A DNA stretch of 64,000 nucleotides from Pigmentiphaga litoralis (GTDB taxonomy: Bacteria > Pseudomonadota > Gammaproteobacteria > Burkholderiales > Burkholderiaceae_B). The notes under the pieces are model-generated. The model made no database searches and was not told the origin of the DNA. It saw nothing but the letters and a program-made list of their open reading frames with translations. Location: contig NZ_JACCBP010000001.1 in assembly GCF_013408655.1 (NCBI RefSeq), positions 2,976,001 to 3,040,000 on the forward strand, written 5' to 3'. Both the position numbers and the translations under genes were made by a program. How positions within the stretch are numbered: position 1 is the first letter of the stretch; every line of letters starts with the position of its first letter. Below are positions 17,691 to 25,714 of the stretch, piece after piece.

Positions 17691-17813
17691 GTAGGCCGCT
17701 GAGTAGGCCGCTGAACTGGCCGCTGAACTGGCCGCTTAGCTGGCCGCTGCACTGGCCGCTTAGTCGGCCGCTGAGCTGGGCGCTGAGTAGGCCGCTGAGT
17801 CGGCCGCTTAGCT
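17682..17813. repeat. 12-bp tandem repeat array B (11 units)
   Basis: Eleven contiguous 12-bp units, consensus GGCCGCTGAGTA with variants (GGCCGCTGAACT, GGCCGCTTAGCT). The first unit supplies the last two codons and the TGA stop of the M20 hydrolase; several later units repeat that TGA in the same frame. The remaining gap to the ttuD stop (17917) shows no gene. Confidence 0.92.
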
Positions 17814-17916
17814 GGCCCGACGCGGACCGCGGCGCAAGACTGCGGTCCGGCATGTGGTTGCGGTGAAAGCCGGCGCATCGGCCCGGATCAGGCCCTGTGT
17901 CAGGCCATGGTCACGC

Positions 17917-19182
17917 TCAGGTCAGCAGAATCACCCGATAGTCGTTCACGTTCGTCAGCGTCGGGCCGGTCATGACCAGCGTTCCGAGCGCGTCAAAATA
18001 TCCCCACGCATCATTCGTATCCAGCCAGGATTGCGGCGTGACGCCGCGCGCCGCGGCGGCCGTCAGGTGAGCGCTGTCGAACCAGGCGCCAGCGTTGTCC
18101 TCACTGCCGTCGATGCCATCGGTATCGGCCGCCAGCGCCGCGATGCCGGGCTGATCGCCCAGTTCGGCCGCCAGCGACAGCAGGAATTCCGTGCAGCGGC
18201 CGCCCCGCCCGCTGCCCTTGACCGTCACGGTGCACTCCCCGCCCGAGATCAAGGCTACCGGCGCCGTGAAGGGCTGCTGGAAGCGCACGATCTGCCGGAC
18301 CAGGGCCGCATAGACCTTGGCGACTTCGCGGGCTTCGCCCGTCACGGTATCGCCCAGCACCACGGTGCGGATGCCGGCCCGTTCGAACACGGCGGCGCCG
18401 GCCTGCAGGCTTTGCTGCGCGGTGGCGATCATGCGATTGTCGACCCGCTGGAACAGGGGATCATCGGCCTTGGGCGTTTCGGTATGCTCGCCTGCCGCGC
18501 CGGCCTGCAGCCAGGCGGCCACGGATTCCGGCGTGTCCACTTCGTACCGCGCCAGGATGGCCAGGGCATCGGCATAGGTACTGGGGTCGGCCACGGTCGG
18601 CCCCGACGCGATCGCCGAAGGATCGTCCCCCGCCACGTCCGAAATGATCAGGCCCAGCACGGGTGCACGCGTGGCAGCCACCAGGCGGCCGCCCTGCACC
18701 TGGGACAGGTGCTTGCGCACCACATTCATGGATTCAATCGGCGCCCCGCTGCGCAGCAGGGCCTGGGTGACGGCTTTCAGGTCGTCCATCGACACACCCG
18801 GCACCGGCAAGGACAGCAGGCTGGACCCGCCGCCCGACACCAGGGCGATCATGAGGTCATCGGGCCCCAGTTCGCGCGCCAGGGCCAGAATTTCACGAGA
18901 GGCATCTTCGCCAGCGGAGTCGGGCACCGGATGCGCCGCTTCCAGGCAACGGATCCGCGACAGCGGCAGGCCGTGGCGATACCGCGTCACCACCACCCCC
19001 GACAGGGGGGCGTCGGCCGGCCACGCATTTTCCACGGCGCGCGCCATGCTGGCGGCGGCTTTGCCTGCCCCGACCACCACCGTCCGGCCCTTGGGCGGCG
19101 AAGGCAGATGCGCGGCAATGACACACAGGGGATCGGCGGCGGCCACAGCGGCCTGGAACGATTCGAGCAGGAGCGTTTGCAT
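17917..19182 (-). CDS. ttuD: glycerate 2-kinase / hydroxypyruvate reductase family protein
   Basis: 421 residues. The N-terminal DUF4147 domain shows TVVVGAGKAAASMARAVE, LEAAHPVPDSAGEDAS and ALVSGGGSSLLSLPV; the MOFRL domain is at the C-terminus (ALISGGECTVTVKGSGRGGR, DTDGIDGSEDNAGAWFD). The family phosphorylates D-glycerate to 2-phosphoglycerate. It was historically named TtuD, hydroxypyruvate reductase of tartrate utilisation, in Agrobacterium vitis. With ttuC and a LysR gene nearby, a role in tartrate-to-glycerate catabolism is reasonable. It is transcribed alone on the minus strand, with no clear SD before its ATG. Confidence 0.9.
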   Translation of the reverse strand: MQTLLLESFQAAVAAADPLCVIAAHLPSPPKGRTVVVGAGKAAASMARAVENAWPADAPLSGVVVTRYRHGLPLSRIRCLEAAHPVPDSAGEDASREILALARELGPDDLMIALVSGGGSSLLSLPVPGVSMDDLKAVTQALLRSGAPIESMNVVRKHLSQVQGGRLVAATRAPVLGLIISDVAGDDPSAIASGPTVADPSTYADALAILARYEVDTPESVAAWLQAGAAGEHTETPKADDPLFQRVDNRMIATAQQSLQAGAAVFERAGIRTVVLGDTVTGEAREVAKVYAALVRQIVRFQQPFTAPVALISGGECTVTVKGSGRGGRCTEFLLSLAAELGDQPGIAALAADTDGIDGSEDNAGAWFDSAHLTAAAARGVTPQSWLDTNDAWGYFDALGTLVMTGPTLTNVNDYRVILLT

Positions 19183-19276
19183 GGCGAAAATGACGTCTTG
19201 GTGTTGTAAACGCCAGCGTTAGCGCCGTTTTGTAGTCATCTGTCGGCTAACATGGCGGGTTGGAGGAGGCACCGGC

Positions 19277-19759
19277 ATGCGGCATTTTGACACACTGAAC
19301 GAACTGATCGACCACGTCGGAACCGAGGTCGCCATCAGCGATTGGCTCGTGATCGACCAGTCGCGGATCGACCGGTTTGCCGATGCCACCGGCGACCATG
19401 CCTGGATCCATGTCGACCCCGACCGCGCGGCCGGCGGCCCCTTCGGCGTGCCGGTGGCGCACGGCTTCCTGACGCTGTCCCTGATCCCGCTGTTTGCTGC
19501 CAGCGCCATGCACATTGCCGACGTGGTGACTGGCGTCAATTACGGGCTCAACCGCGTCCGGTTCGCATCGCCCGTGCCGGTCAACAGCCGTCTGCGCGCG
19601 CGCTTTACCCTCACCTCTTTCGACATGCTGCCCGAGACCCCCACCCAGCGCGGCGCGCAAGCGGTGTGGGCAATCACCATCGAAACCGATGGTGCAGGCA
19701 AGCCGGCCTGCCTGGCCGAGTTCATTTCCCGATATGGGTGTGATCCGGCGCGGACCTGA
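19277..19759 (+). CDS. MaoC-like (R)-specific enoyl-CoA hydratase
   Basis: Hot-dog-fold hydratase of 160 residues. The catalytic segment FADATGDHAWIHVDPDRAA contains the Asp/His pair of the MaoC family (D-x4-H-x-D pattern), followed by PVAHGFLTLSLIPLF and NYGLNRVRFASPVP, all typical of R-hydratases. It would hydrate trans-2-enoyl-CoA to (R)-3-hydroxyacyl-CoA. It is divergent from ttuD (94 bp) with no visible functional link to tartrate use. A G+C-rich inverted repeat overlaps its stop. Confidence 0.88.
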   Translation: MRHFDTLNELIDHVGTEVAISDWLVIDQSRIDRFADATGDHAWIHVDPDRAAGGPFGVPVAHGFLTLSLIPLFAASAMHIADVVTGVNYGLNRVRFASPVPVNSRLRARFTLTSFDMLPETPTQRGAQAVWAITIETDGAGKPACLAEFISRYGCDPART

Positions 19760-19774
19760 CCCGCGCCGGATCAC
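19740..19774 (+). terminator. Hairpin overlapping the MaoC stop codon
   Basis: Perfect 14-bp inverted repeat (GTGATCCGGCGCGG with its complement at 19761-19774), 7-base loop. The TGA stop lies in the loop. There is no T-run, so it may be a Rho-dependent or processing hairpin rather than an intrinsic terminator. Confidence 0.5.
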
Positions 19775-19899
19775 ACCGGCCCCGTTCCCTGATGAACCCG
19801 ACCGTTATGCCACATGACGGCGTTCGGCCACGCGCCGCGCCCGTCGAGTGAATGTTTCATCGCCAGTCCTGACTGGCATTCACTGAGTCGTACCTTGCC

Positions 19900-20922
19900 A
19901 TGATGTTCCCGTTTTTGCGCCGCCCGGCCGCAGCGCGCGCCGCTGCCGCCCTTGCCACCTCGCTGGCGTTGACCGGACCGGCCCTTGCGTCGGCCGCCGA
20001 CGTGGCTTCCCTTCCCCGCGCGATTGCCGATCTGGCACCGGGTGCGGTCCTGCACCTGCGTATCGACGACCTGCGCCCGACCCAGCCCGCCGTCGGCTAC
20101 GACCAGATCTACGCGACGCTGGAGCGCTACCGGCGCAGCCCGCAAGACAAGTTCGACGACTATTGTTTCGTCAACGGCCAGCGCGGCGTCAAAGCGTTCG
20201 ATGCAGGCACGTCGCGCATCGACGATCCCGCCAGCTTTGCGTGCAAGCAGGACGCGCCCGACGCGGCGTCGCCCCATGCGGCCACCCTGTACGGCGTGGT
20301 GATCGGCCCCGGCGGCACGTTCTACCTGCAGTCCGGCCACCACACGGCGGTGACGCTGACGTCCTTGCCCGACGGCGGCAGCCATGTGCGGATGACGGTG
20401 CGGGTGGTGGAAAACTACAGCCAGATGCTGCCAGGCGTCGGCTTCTGGACGCGGATGGCGGCGGAGCGGCGCGTCTGGCTGCGCAACGCCCAGGGCCAGA
20501 TGATCGCGCCCGAAGCCTTGCCGCAGACCTTCCGCCTGGTTGACCTGCGTGATGACCCGTACCGCAGCCTGGTGTTCTTTACGCGAGGCATTGGTTATGT
20601 GCGCCCGCAGGGGGGCACGCCGCATGTCGAAATGGCGTGGGCCTATTGGCTGCGCAAACGGCGCGATCCGGATCTGTCGGCTTACCGGCTGGATGACGTG
20701 ACGTCGTACCGCGATGCGGTGATCGCGGCCGCGCGCAAGATGGTGGCCTTGCGCGACAACGACATTCTGGTGGACCGCATGACGGCCTTGTCGCTTGGCA
20801 AGCTGCCAAGCTTCGACGCCAAGGACGGGCTGCGTAAGGTGGCCCGTGAAGGCACCGCCACGCAGCCGCCCGGCCCGCTGCTCGACGCCGTCATGTACAA
20901 GCAGCGGTTCGTCGAGCCTTGA
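19900..20922 (+). CDS. exported protein with ParB-like (ParBc_2) domain
   Basis: 340 residues with a clear Sec signal (Arg-rich start, hydrophobic core, ALASA near residue 30). The mature start carries IDDLRPTQPAVGYDQIYATL (about 55-74) and DDYCFVNGQRG, which I recall as the pattern of the ParB-like nuclease family 2 (PF08857), a group of often exported proteins distantly related to ParB/Srx. The rest includes GPGGTFYLQSGHHTAV and the C-terminal Arg-rich AYWLRKRRDPDLSAYRLDDV. Function is unknown; a chromosome-partitioning role is very unlikely for an exported protein, and nucleotide or sulfinic-acid chemistry is only speculation. It stands alone between the MaoC gene and ttuC. Confidence 0.65.
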   Translation: MMFPFLRRPAAARAAAALATSLALTGPALASAADVASLPRAIADLAPGAVLHLRIDDLRPTQPAVGYDQIYATLERYRRSPQDKFDDYCFVNGQRGVKAFDAGTSRIDDPASFACKQDAPDAASPHAATLYGVVIGPGGTFYLQSGHHTAVTLTSLPDGGSHVRMTVRVVENYSQMLPGVGFWTRMAAERRVWLRNAQGQMIAPEALPQTFRLVDLRDDPYRSLVFFTRGIGYVRPQGGTPHVEMAWAYWLRKRRDPDLSAYRLDDVTSYRDAVIAAARKMVALRDNDILVDRMTALSLGKLPSFDAKDGLRKVAREGTATQPPGPLLDAVMYKQRFVEP

Positions 20923-20944
20923 CGTAACGCTGCCCGCCCTGCGG

Positions 20945-22009
20945 TCAGCCTGCGACGATCGCCGCGATGGCGTCGCCGACTTGCGTGGTATTGGCCGTGC
21001 CCTTCATGTCGCCAGTGCGCGGCCCGTCGGCCAGCACTTGTTCGATCGCGGCCAGGATCACGTCGTGGGCTTCGCGGTAGCCCAGGAATTCCAGCATGAG
21101 CGCGCCGGACCAGATCATTGCGATCGGGTTGGCGATGCCCTTGCCGGCGATATCGGGCGCCGAACCGTGCACCGGTTCGAACAGCGACGGGAAGTTGCGA
21201 TCCGGGTTCAGGTTGGCCGACGGCGCAATGCCGATGGTGCCCGTGCAGGCCGGACCCAGGTCGGACAGGATGTCGCCAAACAGGTTGGATGCCACCACCA
21301 CGTCGAACCAGTCGGGGTGCTGCACGAAGTGCGCGGTCAGGATGTCGATGTGGAACTTGTCGACCTTGACGTCGCCATAGTTGGCCGACATGGCTTCGAC
21401 GCGTTCGTCCCAATACGGCATGGTGATCGCGATGCCGTTCGACTTGGTGGCCGACGTCAGGTGTTTCTTGGGACGCGACTGGGCCAGCTCGAACGCAAAC
21501 TTGAGCACACGGTCCACGCCAGTGCGGGTCATGACCGTTTCCTGGATCACCACTTCGCGGTCGGTGCCTTCGAACATGCGGCCGCCCACGCTGGAATATT
21601 CGCCTTCAGTGTTTTCGCGGACCACGTAGAAGTCGATGTCACCCGGATTCCGATTGGCCAGCGGCGACGGCACGCCGGGCATCAGGCGCACCGGGCGCAG
21701 GTTCACGTACTGGTCGAATTCGCGGCGGAACTTGAGCAGCGAGCCCCACAAGGAGATGTGGTCGGGCACGGTCGCAGGCCAACCCACGGCGCCAAAAAAG
21801 ATGGCGTCGTGACCACCGATCTGCGCTTTCCAGTCGTCCGGCATCATGGCGCCATGCTTGGCGTAGTAGTCGCAAGAAGCAAAGTCGAATTCGTCAAAGC
21901 TCAGGTCGATGTTGAAGCGCTTGGCCGCGGCCTTCAGCACCTTGATGCCTTCGGGCATCACTTCGGTGCCGATGCCATCGCCGGGGATCACTGCAATACG
22001 GTGTGTCAT
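20945..22009 (-). CDS. ttuC: tartrate dehydrogenase/decarboxylase (isocitrate/isopropylmalate dehydrogenase family)
   Basis: 354 residues from the ATG at 22009, which has AGGAGA 8 bases upstream; the longer frame to 22210 overlaps the next gene and is rejected. The start HRIAVIPGDGIGTEVMPEGI, then NLRPVRLMPGV, VVRENTEGEYSSVGGR, the Mg-binding NLFGDILSDLGPACTGTIG and EPVHGSAPDIAGKGIANP define the NAD-dependent beta-decarboxylating dehydrogenases. The lengthened GEYSSVGG and YVNLRP context fits tartrate/D-malate dehydrogenases (TtuC, DmlA). It oxidises tartrate or D-malate. The dehalogenase-like gene lies 112 bases upstream on the same strand, and a LysR gene is divergent beyond that. Confidence 0.88.
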   Translation of the reverse strand: MTHRIAVIPGDGIGTEVMPEGIKVLKAAAKRFNIDLSFDEFDFASCDYYAKHGAMMPDDWKAQIGGHDAIFFGAVGWPATVPDHISLWGSLLKFRREFDQYVNLRPVRLMPGVPSPLANRNPGDIDFYVVRENTEGEYSSVGGRMFEGTDREVVIQETVMTRTGVDRVLKFAFELAQSRPKKHLTSATKSNGIAITMPYWDERVEAMSANYGDVKVDKFHIDILTAHFVQHPDWFDVVVASNLFGDILSDLGPACTGTIGIAPSANLNPDRNFPSLFEPVHGSAPDIAGKGIANPIAMIWSGALMLEFLGYREAHDVILAAIEQVLADGPRTGDMKGTANTTQVGDAIAAIVAG

Positions 22010-22121
22010 GACATAGTCTCCTGGAAAGCGGGGGGATTCAGTTCGGTTCAAGGTCGAGCTTGGGTCGAGGTCCGGTCTGTGCCGAGGTCGGACCAGAGCC
22101 AGAATTTGGAGCACATTCGGT

Positions 22122-23024
22122 TCAGTTCTTGAAGAAGGCCAGCACGTCGGGCAACAGCAGATCGGGGGCTTCTTCGGCCAGGTAATGGCCACATTCAACG
22201 GGGTGGCCATCCACGTCGTTGGCGACGGCCTGCCATAACTTCAGCACGTCAAAGTGCCGCGCGACGACGCCCTTGGCGCCCCACAGCACACGCAGCGGGC
22301 ATTGCACCTTTTCACCCGATGCACGGCCGTCGCGGTCGTGATCCAGGTCGATGCTGGCGGACGCGCGGTAGTCCTCGCAGATGGCGTAGGCCCAGCCCGT
22401 CTTGCGCACGCAGCGTTCGTATTCGGCCATGGCTTGATCAGTGAACGGCGCCAGGCCCGCATGCCGCCCGCCCATCACCGACCGGATGTAGAACACCGGA
22501 TCGGCTTCGACCATACGATCAGGCAAGGGGGCCGGCTGGATCAGGAAGAACCAATGGAAATACGCTTGCGCGAAACCGCGCGTGGTCTGGTCGTACATGT
22601 CGAGCGTGGGCGCAATATCGAGCAGCATCATGCGGTCAACCCGCGCGGCGTGATCCAGCGCAAGCCGGTGCGCGACGCGGGCGCCCCGGTCATGGGCCAG
22701 CACCTGGAAACGCTCGTGCCCCAGATGCGTCATCAACGACGCCAGGTCTTGCGCCATGACGCGCTTGCTGTACCCGTGGTGATCATCGCCACCCTGGGGC
22801 TTTTCGCTGTCGCCATAGCCGCGCAGGTCCGCCGCGATGCAGGTGAAGCGTTGGGTCAAAGACGGCCACAGCTTGTGCCACATGACATGCGTTTGCGGGT
22901 GGCCGTGCAGCAGAAGCAGCACCGGGCCCGTGCCGGCCTGGCGGTAGGCGATGTCGACACCATTGACGGCCACGTGCTGCACGGGCAGGTCGAATAGCGA
23001 ATCGGAAGCAACAATGGCGGTCAT
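22122..23024 (-). CDS. alpha/beta hydrolase, haloacetate dehalogenase-like
   Basis: 300 residues. Features shared with fluoroacetate dehalogenases: the oxyanion LLHGHPQTHVMWHKLWP, the nucleophile segment LAHDRGARVAHRLALDHA (Asp then two Arg for carboxylate binding), YFHWFFLIQPAPLPDRM with the halide-contact His-Trp, YRASASIDLDHD with a Tyr or nearby residue, and the catalytic His in ECGHYLAEEAP. Such enzymes cleave C-halogen bonds of haloacetates; close relatives are epoxide or ester hydrolases. The presence of the full HDRGAR plus HW set favours the dehalogenase group. It is probably co-transcribed with ttuC (same strand) and divergent from the LysR gene, so it may act on a 2-substituted acid related to tartrate metabolism. 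Confidence 0.75.
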   Translation of the reverse strand: MTAIVASDSLFDLPVQHVAVNGVDIAYRQAGTGPVLLLLHGHPQTHVMWHKLWPSLTQRFTCIAADLRGYGDSEKPQGGDDHHGYSKRVMAQDLASLMTHLGHERFQVLAHDRGARVAHRLALDHAARVDRMMLLDIAPTLDMYDQTTRGFAQAYFHWFFLIQPAPLPDRMVEADPVFYIRSVMGGRHAGLAPFTDQAMAEYERCVRKTGWAYAICEDYRASASIDLDHDRDGRASGEKVQCPLRVLWGAKGVVARHFDVLKLWQAVANDVDGHPVECGHYLAEEAPDLLLPDVLAFFKN

Positions 23025-23122
23025 GACAGGGCCTGAAAGAAATAGGGTGCCGAGCTAAGGCGGAAAAGTTCGGCGCCGCGACACATCCGGGCGCGCCACC
23101 TCGATTGCATGGCACACATTCT

Positions 23123-23145
23123 GGCACGGGCATAATGTGCGTGCC
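23123..23145. promoter_or_regulatory. Inverted repeat in the hydrolase/LysR divergent promoter region
   Basis: GGCACG (23123-23128) and CGTGCC (23140-23145) separated by 11 bases, between the hydrolase start (23024) and the LysR start (23201). The size and location suit a LysR-type recognition site for the adjacent regulator. Confidence 0.4.
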
Positions 23146-23200
23146 GGAAAACCATTCATTCCTGGCATTCACGAATCCCGGCTTGCGCCACCCAGGAACC

Positions 23201-24112
23201 ATGACGATGGCGAACGAATCCGACCTTGGTTTTTTCACGCTGCTGGCCCGGCACGGCAGTCTGACCGCCACCGCGCGCGAATTGGGGGTTACGCCGGGCG
23301 CCGTCAGCAAACGGCTCCAGCAGCTGGAGCGGCGGTTGGGCGTGCGCCTGGTGCAACGCACCACCCGCAGCATGAGCCTGACGCAAGAAGGCGAAACCTA
23401 TCTGGGGCATGCCCAACGCATCCTGGCCGATATCGATGCGGCCGAAGCCTCGATCGCCACCGCGCATCATCAGCCCCGGGGCCTGCTGCGGGTCAATGCC
23501 ACCTTCGGCTTCGGGCGCGCGCACCTGGTACCGGCCATGACCGCGTTCGCCCGACAGTATCCCGACGTGCAACTGCAGTTGCAGTTGACCGATGAACCGC
23601 TGGACCTGGCCGACCAGGCGTTCGACCTGGGCATCCGCGTTGCGCCCCTGGCCGATACGATCTTGGTCGCGCGGCGGATCGCCCCGAACCGCAAGTTGCT
23701 GCTGGCGTCACCTGACTACCTGGCGGCCCACGGCATGCCCGACAAACCCGCCGACCTGGCCTTGCATCAGTGCCTGGTGATCCGCGAAAACCACGACGCC
23801 TATGCGCTGTGGCGGCTGGGCTCGGGGCGGTTGGCACGGACGGTCCGGGTCCAGGGCGCCCTGTCGTCGAACGACGGCGAGGCTGTCCGGCAATGGGCGC
23901 TGGCCGGCCTGGGCATCATCATGCGGTCGGAATGGGACGTGGCCGCCGACGTGAAGGCCGGGCGGCTGGTGGAAGTGCTGCCGGCGTGGAAACCCGCGCC
24001 GGCAGACATTTTTGCGGTGTACCCGGAACGGGAACGGGTCCCGGCCAAGGTGAAGACCTTTGTCGACTTTCTGTGTGCCAGCCTGGGGGACGTACCGCCG
24101 TGGCGGCGGTAG
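23201..24112 (+). CDS. LysR-type transcriptional regulator (tartrate-region)
   Basis: 303 residues from the ATG at 23201, with AGGA immediately upstream; ATG 23207 is an alternative. The N-terminal winged HTH reads DLGFFTLLARHGSLTATARELGVTPGAVSKRLQQLERRLG, followed by TRSMSLTQEGETY. The effector domain is of the CrgA/DsdC-like Lrp-type subgroup (LRVNATFGFGRAHLVPAM). It is divergent from the hydrolase-ttuC pair, so it probably controls it in response to tartrate or a related hydroxyacid, as TtuA does for ttuBC. That is inferred from arrangement only. Confidence 0.88.
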   Translation: MTMANESDLGFFTLLARHGSLTATARELGVTPGAVSKRLQQLERRLGVRLVQRTTRSMSLTQEGETYLGHAQRILADIDAAEASIATAHHQPRGLLRVNATFGFGRAHLVPAMTAFARQYPDVQLQLQLTDEPLDLADQAFDLGIRVAPLADTILVARRIAPNRKLLLASPDYLAAHGMPDKPADLALHQCLVIRENHDAYALWRLGSGRLARTVRVQGALSSNDGEAVRQWALAGLGIIMRSEWDVAADVKAGRLVEVLPAWKPAPADIFAVYPERERVPAKVKTFVDFLCASLGDVPPWRR

Positions 24113-24121
24113 CGTCCCCTG

Positions 24122-24193
24122 CTGCAGAAGGACAGCGACCCGCCGCTGCAGAAGGACAGCGACCGGCCGCTGTTGGGTGACAGCGACCCGCCG
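24122..24193. repeat. 24-bp tandem repeat array C (3 units)
   Basis: Three 24-bp units beginning CTGCAGAAGGACAGCGACC; units 1 and 2 differ by one base and unit 3 is more diverged. It lies between the stops of the LysR gene and gltL, starting 9 bases past the LysR stop. Confidence 0.88.
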
Positions 24194-24204
24194 CTGGAAG
24201 GGCA

Positions 24205-24221
24205 GGCGGCAACTTGCCGCC
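24205..24221. terminator. Hairpin between LysR and gltL stops
   Basis: GGCGGC / GCCGCC stem with a 5-base loop, extendable to GGCGGCAA / TTGCCGCC with a 1-base loop. It lies 13 bases beyond the gltL stop. No clear T-run on either strand, so termination is only likely, not certain. Confidence 0.4.
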
Positions 24222-24234
24222 GCCCCCCGCCCTT

Positions 24235-24969
24235 TCAGTGCTGAAGAATCTTCGACAGGAACTGCTTGGCGCGGTCCGACCGTTCTTCGGTCGGGCTGAA
24301 GAACGCTTCTTTCGAGCAGTCTTCCACGATCTTGCCGGCATCCATGAAGATGACCCGGTGCGCCACTTTCCGGGCAAAGCCCATCTCGTGCGTCACCACC
24401 ATCATCGTCATGCCTTCCTTGGCCAGGTCGACCATCACGTCCAGCACTTCGTTGACCATTTCCGGGTCGAGCGCCGACGTGGGTTCGTCGAACAGCATGG
24501 CGATCGGGTCCATCGACAGGGCGCGGGCAATGGCCACGCGCTGCTGCTGGCCGCCCGACAGCTGGCCCGGGAACTTGTCTTTGTGCGCCTGCAGGCCCAC
24601 ACGATCCAGCAGCTTCAGGGCGCGCACGCGGGCTTCTTCCTTGCCGCGCTTGAGCACCTTGACCTGCGCCAGCGTCAGGTTGTCCGTCACCGTCAGGTGG
24701 GGGAACAACTCGAAATGCTGGAACACCATGCCGACGCGCGAGCGCAGCTTGGGCAGGTCGGTCTTGGGATTCGCGACGGAAATCCCGTCGACCACGATGT
24801 CGCCCTTCTGGATCGGTTCAAGCGCGTTGACCGTCTTGATCAGGGTCGACTTGCCCGAGCCCGATGGCCCGCACACCACGACGACTTCACCCTTGGCGAT
24901 GGAGGTGGTGCAGTCGGTCAGAACCTGGAAGGAACCGTACCACTTGCTGACGTTCTTGATCTCGATCAT
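24235..24969 (-). CDS. gltL: glutamate/aspartate ABC transporter, ATP-binding protein
   Basis: 244-residue ABC ATPase. Walker A is [16 protein letters not shown], the signature [15 protein letters not shown], Walker [12 protein letters not shown], and the H-loop [12 protein letters not shown]. The whole sequence ([20 protein letters not shown] start) matches the polar amino acid uptake group GltL/GlnQ. It is the last gene of gltIJKL, 40 bases downstream of gltK. It energises import of glutamate and aspartate across the inner membrane together with GltJ and GltK. Confidence 0.95.
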   Translation of the reverse strand: MIEIKNVSKWYGSFQVLTDCTTSIAKGEVVVVCGPSGSGKSTLIKTVNALEPIQKGDIVVDGISVANPKTDLPKLRSRVGMVFQHFELFPHLTVTDNLTLAQVKVLKRGKEEARVRALKLLDRVGLQAHKDKFPGQLSGGQQQRVAIARALSMDPIAMLFDEPTSALDPEMVNEVLDVMVDLAKEGMTMMVVTHEMGFARKVAHRVIFMDAGKIVEDCSKEAFFSPTEERSDRAKQFLSKILQH

Positions 24970-25009
24970 GTCCGAGACTCCGTAAAGAAATGGGTAGGCA
25001 ATGAAAGGG

Positions 25010-25702
25010 TCAGCGGATGATCGCGACGCGTTGCTGCAGGTGCTTCACGAGTTTCGATGCGCCAAAGCAGATGATGAAATAGACCAGGGCGGCAAAGACA
25101 TACATCTCGACCAGCCGGCCGTCGCGCTGCGCCACCTTCGACGCCGCACCCAGGAAGTCGGTGATCGACAGCACGTACACCAGCGACGTGTCCTGGAACA
25201 GCACGATGGTCTGCGTCAGCAGGATCGGGATCATGTTGCGGAAGGCCTGCGGCAGGATGACGGTCGCCATGACCTGCCAGTAGTTCAGGCCCAGCGCATA
25301 GCCTGCCCACGCCTGCCCGCGCGAGATCGACTGGATCCCGGCGCGCATGATTTCGCAGAAGAAGGCCGCCTCGAACATCGTGAAGGTGATCACCGATGAC
25401 CAGTAGGCGCCCACCTGGATCGGCGTGCTGGAACCGATGATCCACGCGCCGATATACGGCACCAGGAAGTAGAACCAGAAGATCACCAGCAGCAGGGGCA
25501 GCGAGCGCATCAGGTTCACGTACGTGCCCGCCACGCCCGACAGCACCTTGTAGGGTGACAGCCGCATCATGGCCAGCAGGGTGCCAAAGATGACGCCAAA
25601 GAACGTTGCCGTGACGGTCAGCGTCAGCGTGAAGACCATGCCCTCTTTGAACAGATAGGGGGCGGTCCGCCAGATGGTATCGAAGTCGAAATTTTCAAAC
25701 AT
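25010..25702 (-). CDS. gltK: glutamate/aspartate ABC transporter, permease GltK
   Basis: 230-residue inner-membrane permease of the HisMQ/GltK group. It has the [26 protein letters not shown] first segment and the permease EAA-type loop [22 protein letters not shown] (cytoplasmic contact with GltL). [18 protein letters not shown] and [21 protein letters not shown] close the protein. It forms the channel with GltJ, whose stop lies 12 bases upstream of its start. Confidence 0.94.
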   Translation of the reverse strand: MFENFDFDTIWRTAPYLFKEGMVFTLTLTVTATFFGVIFGTLLAMMRLSPYKVLSGVAGTYVNLMRSLPLLLVIFWFYFLVPYIGAWIIGSSTPIQVGAYWSSVITFTMFEAAFFCEIMRAGIQSISRGQAWAGYALGLNYWQVMATVILPQAFRNMIPILLTQTIVLFQDTSLVYVLSITDFLGAASKVAQRDGRLVEMYVFAALVYFIICFGASKLVKHLQQRVAIIR

Positions 25703-25714
25703 GGCTCGCTCCGA

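Noticed and set aside
16217..17813. CRISPR-like direct repeats
   Set aside because: Units are contiguous 12-mers without unique spacers, no cas genes are present, so this is a tandem repeat and not a CRISPR array.
17564..17878. Open frame on the minus strand encoding (Q/K)RPT-type tetrapeptide repeats
   Set aside because: Created by the 12-bp array, which has no stop in most frames. No ribosome-binding site, no signal and no homologue pattern I recognise.
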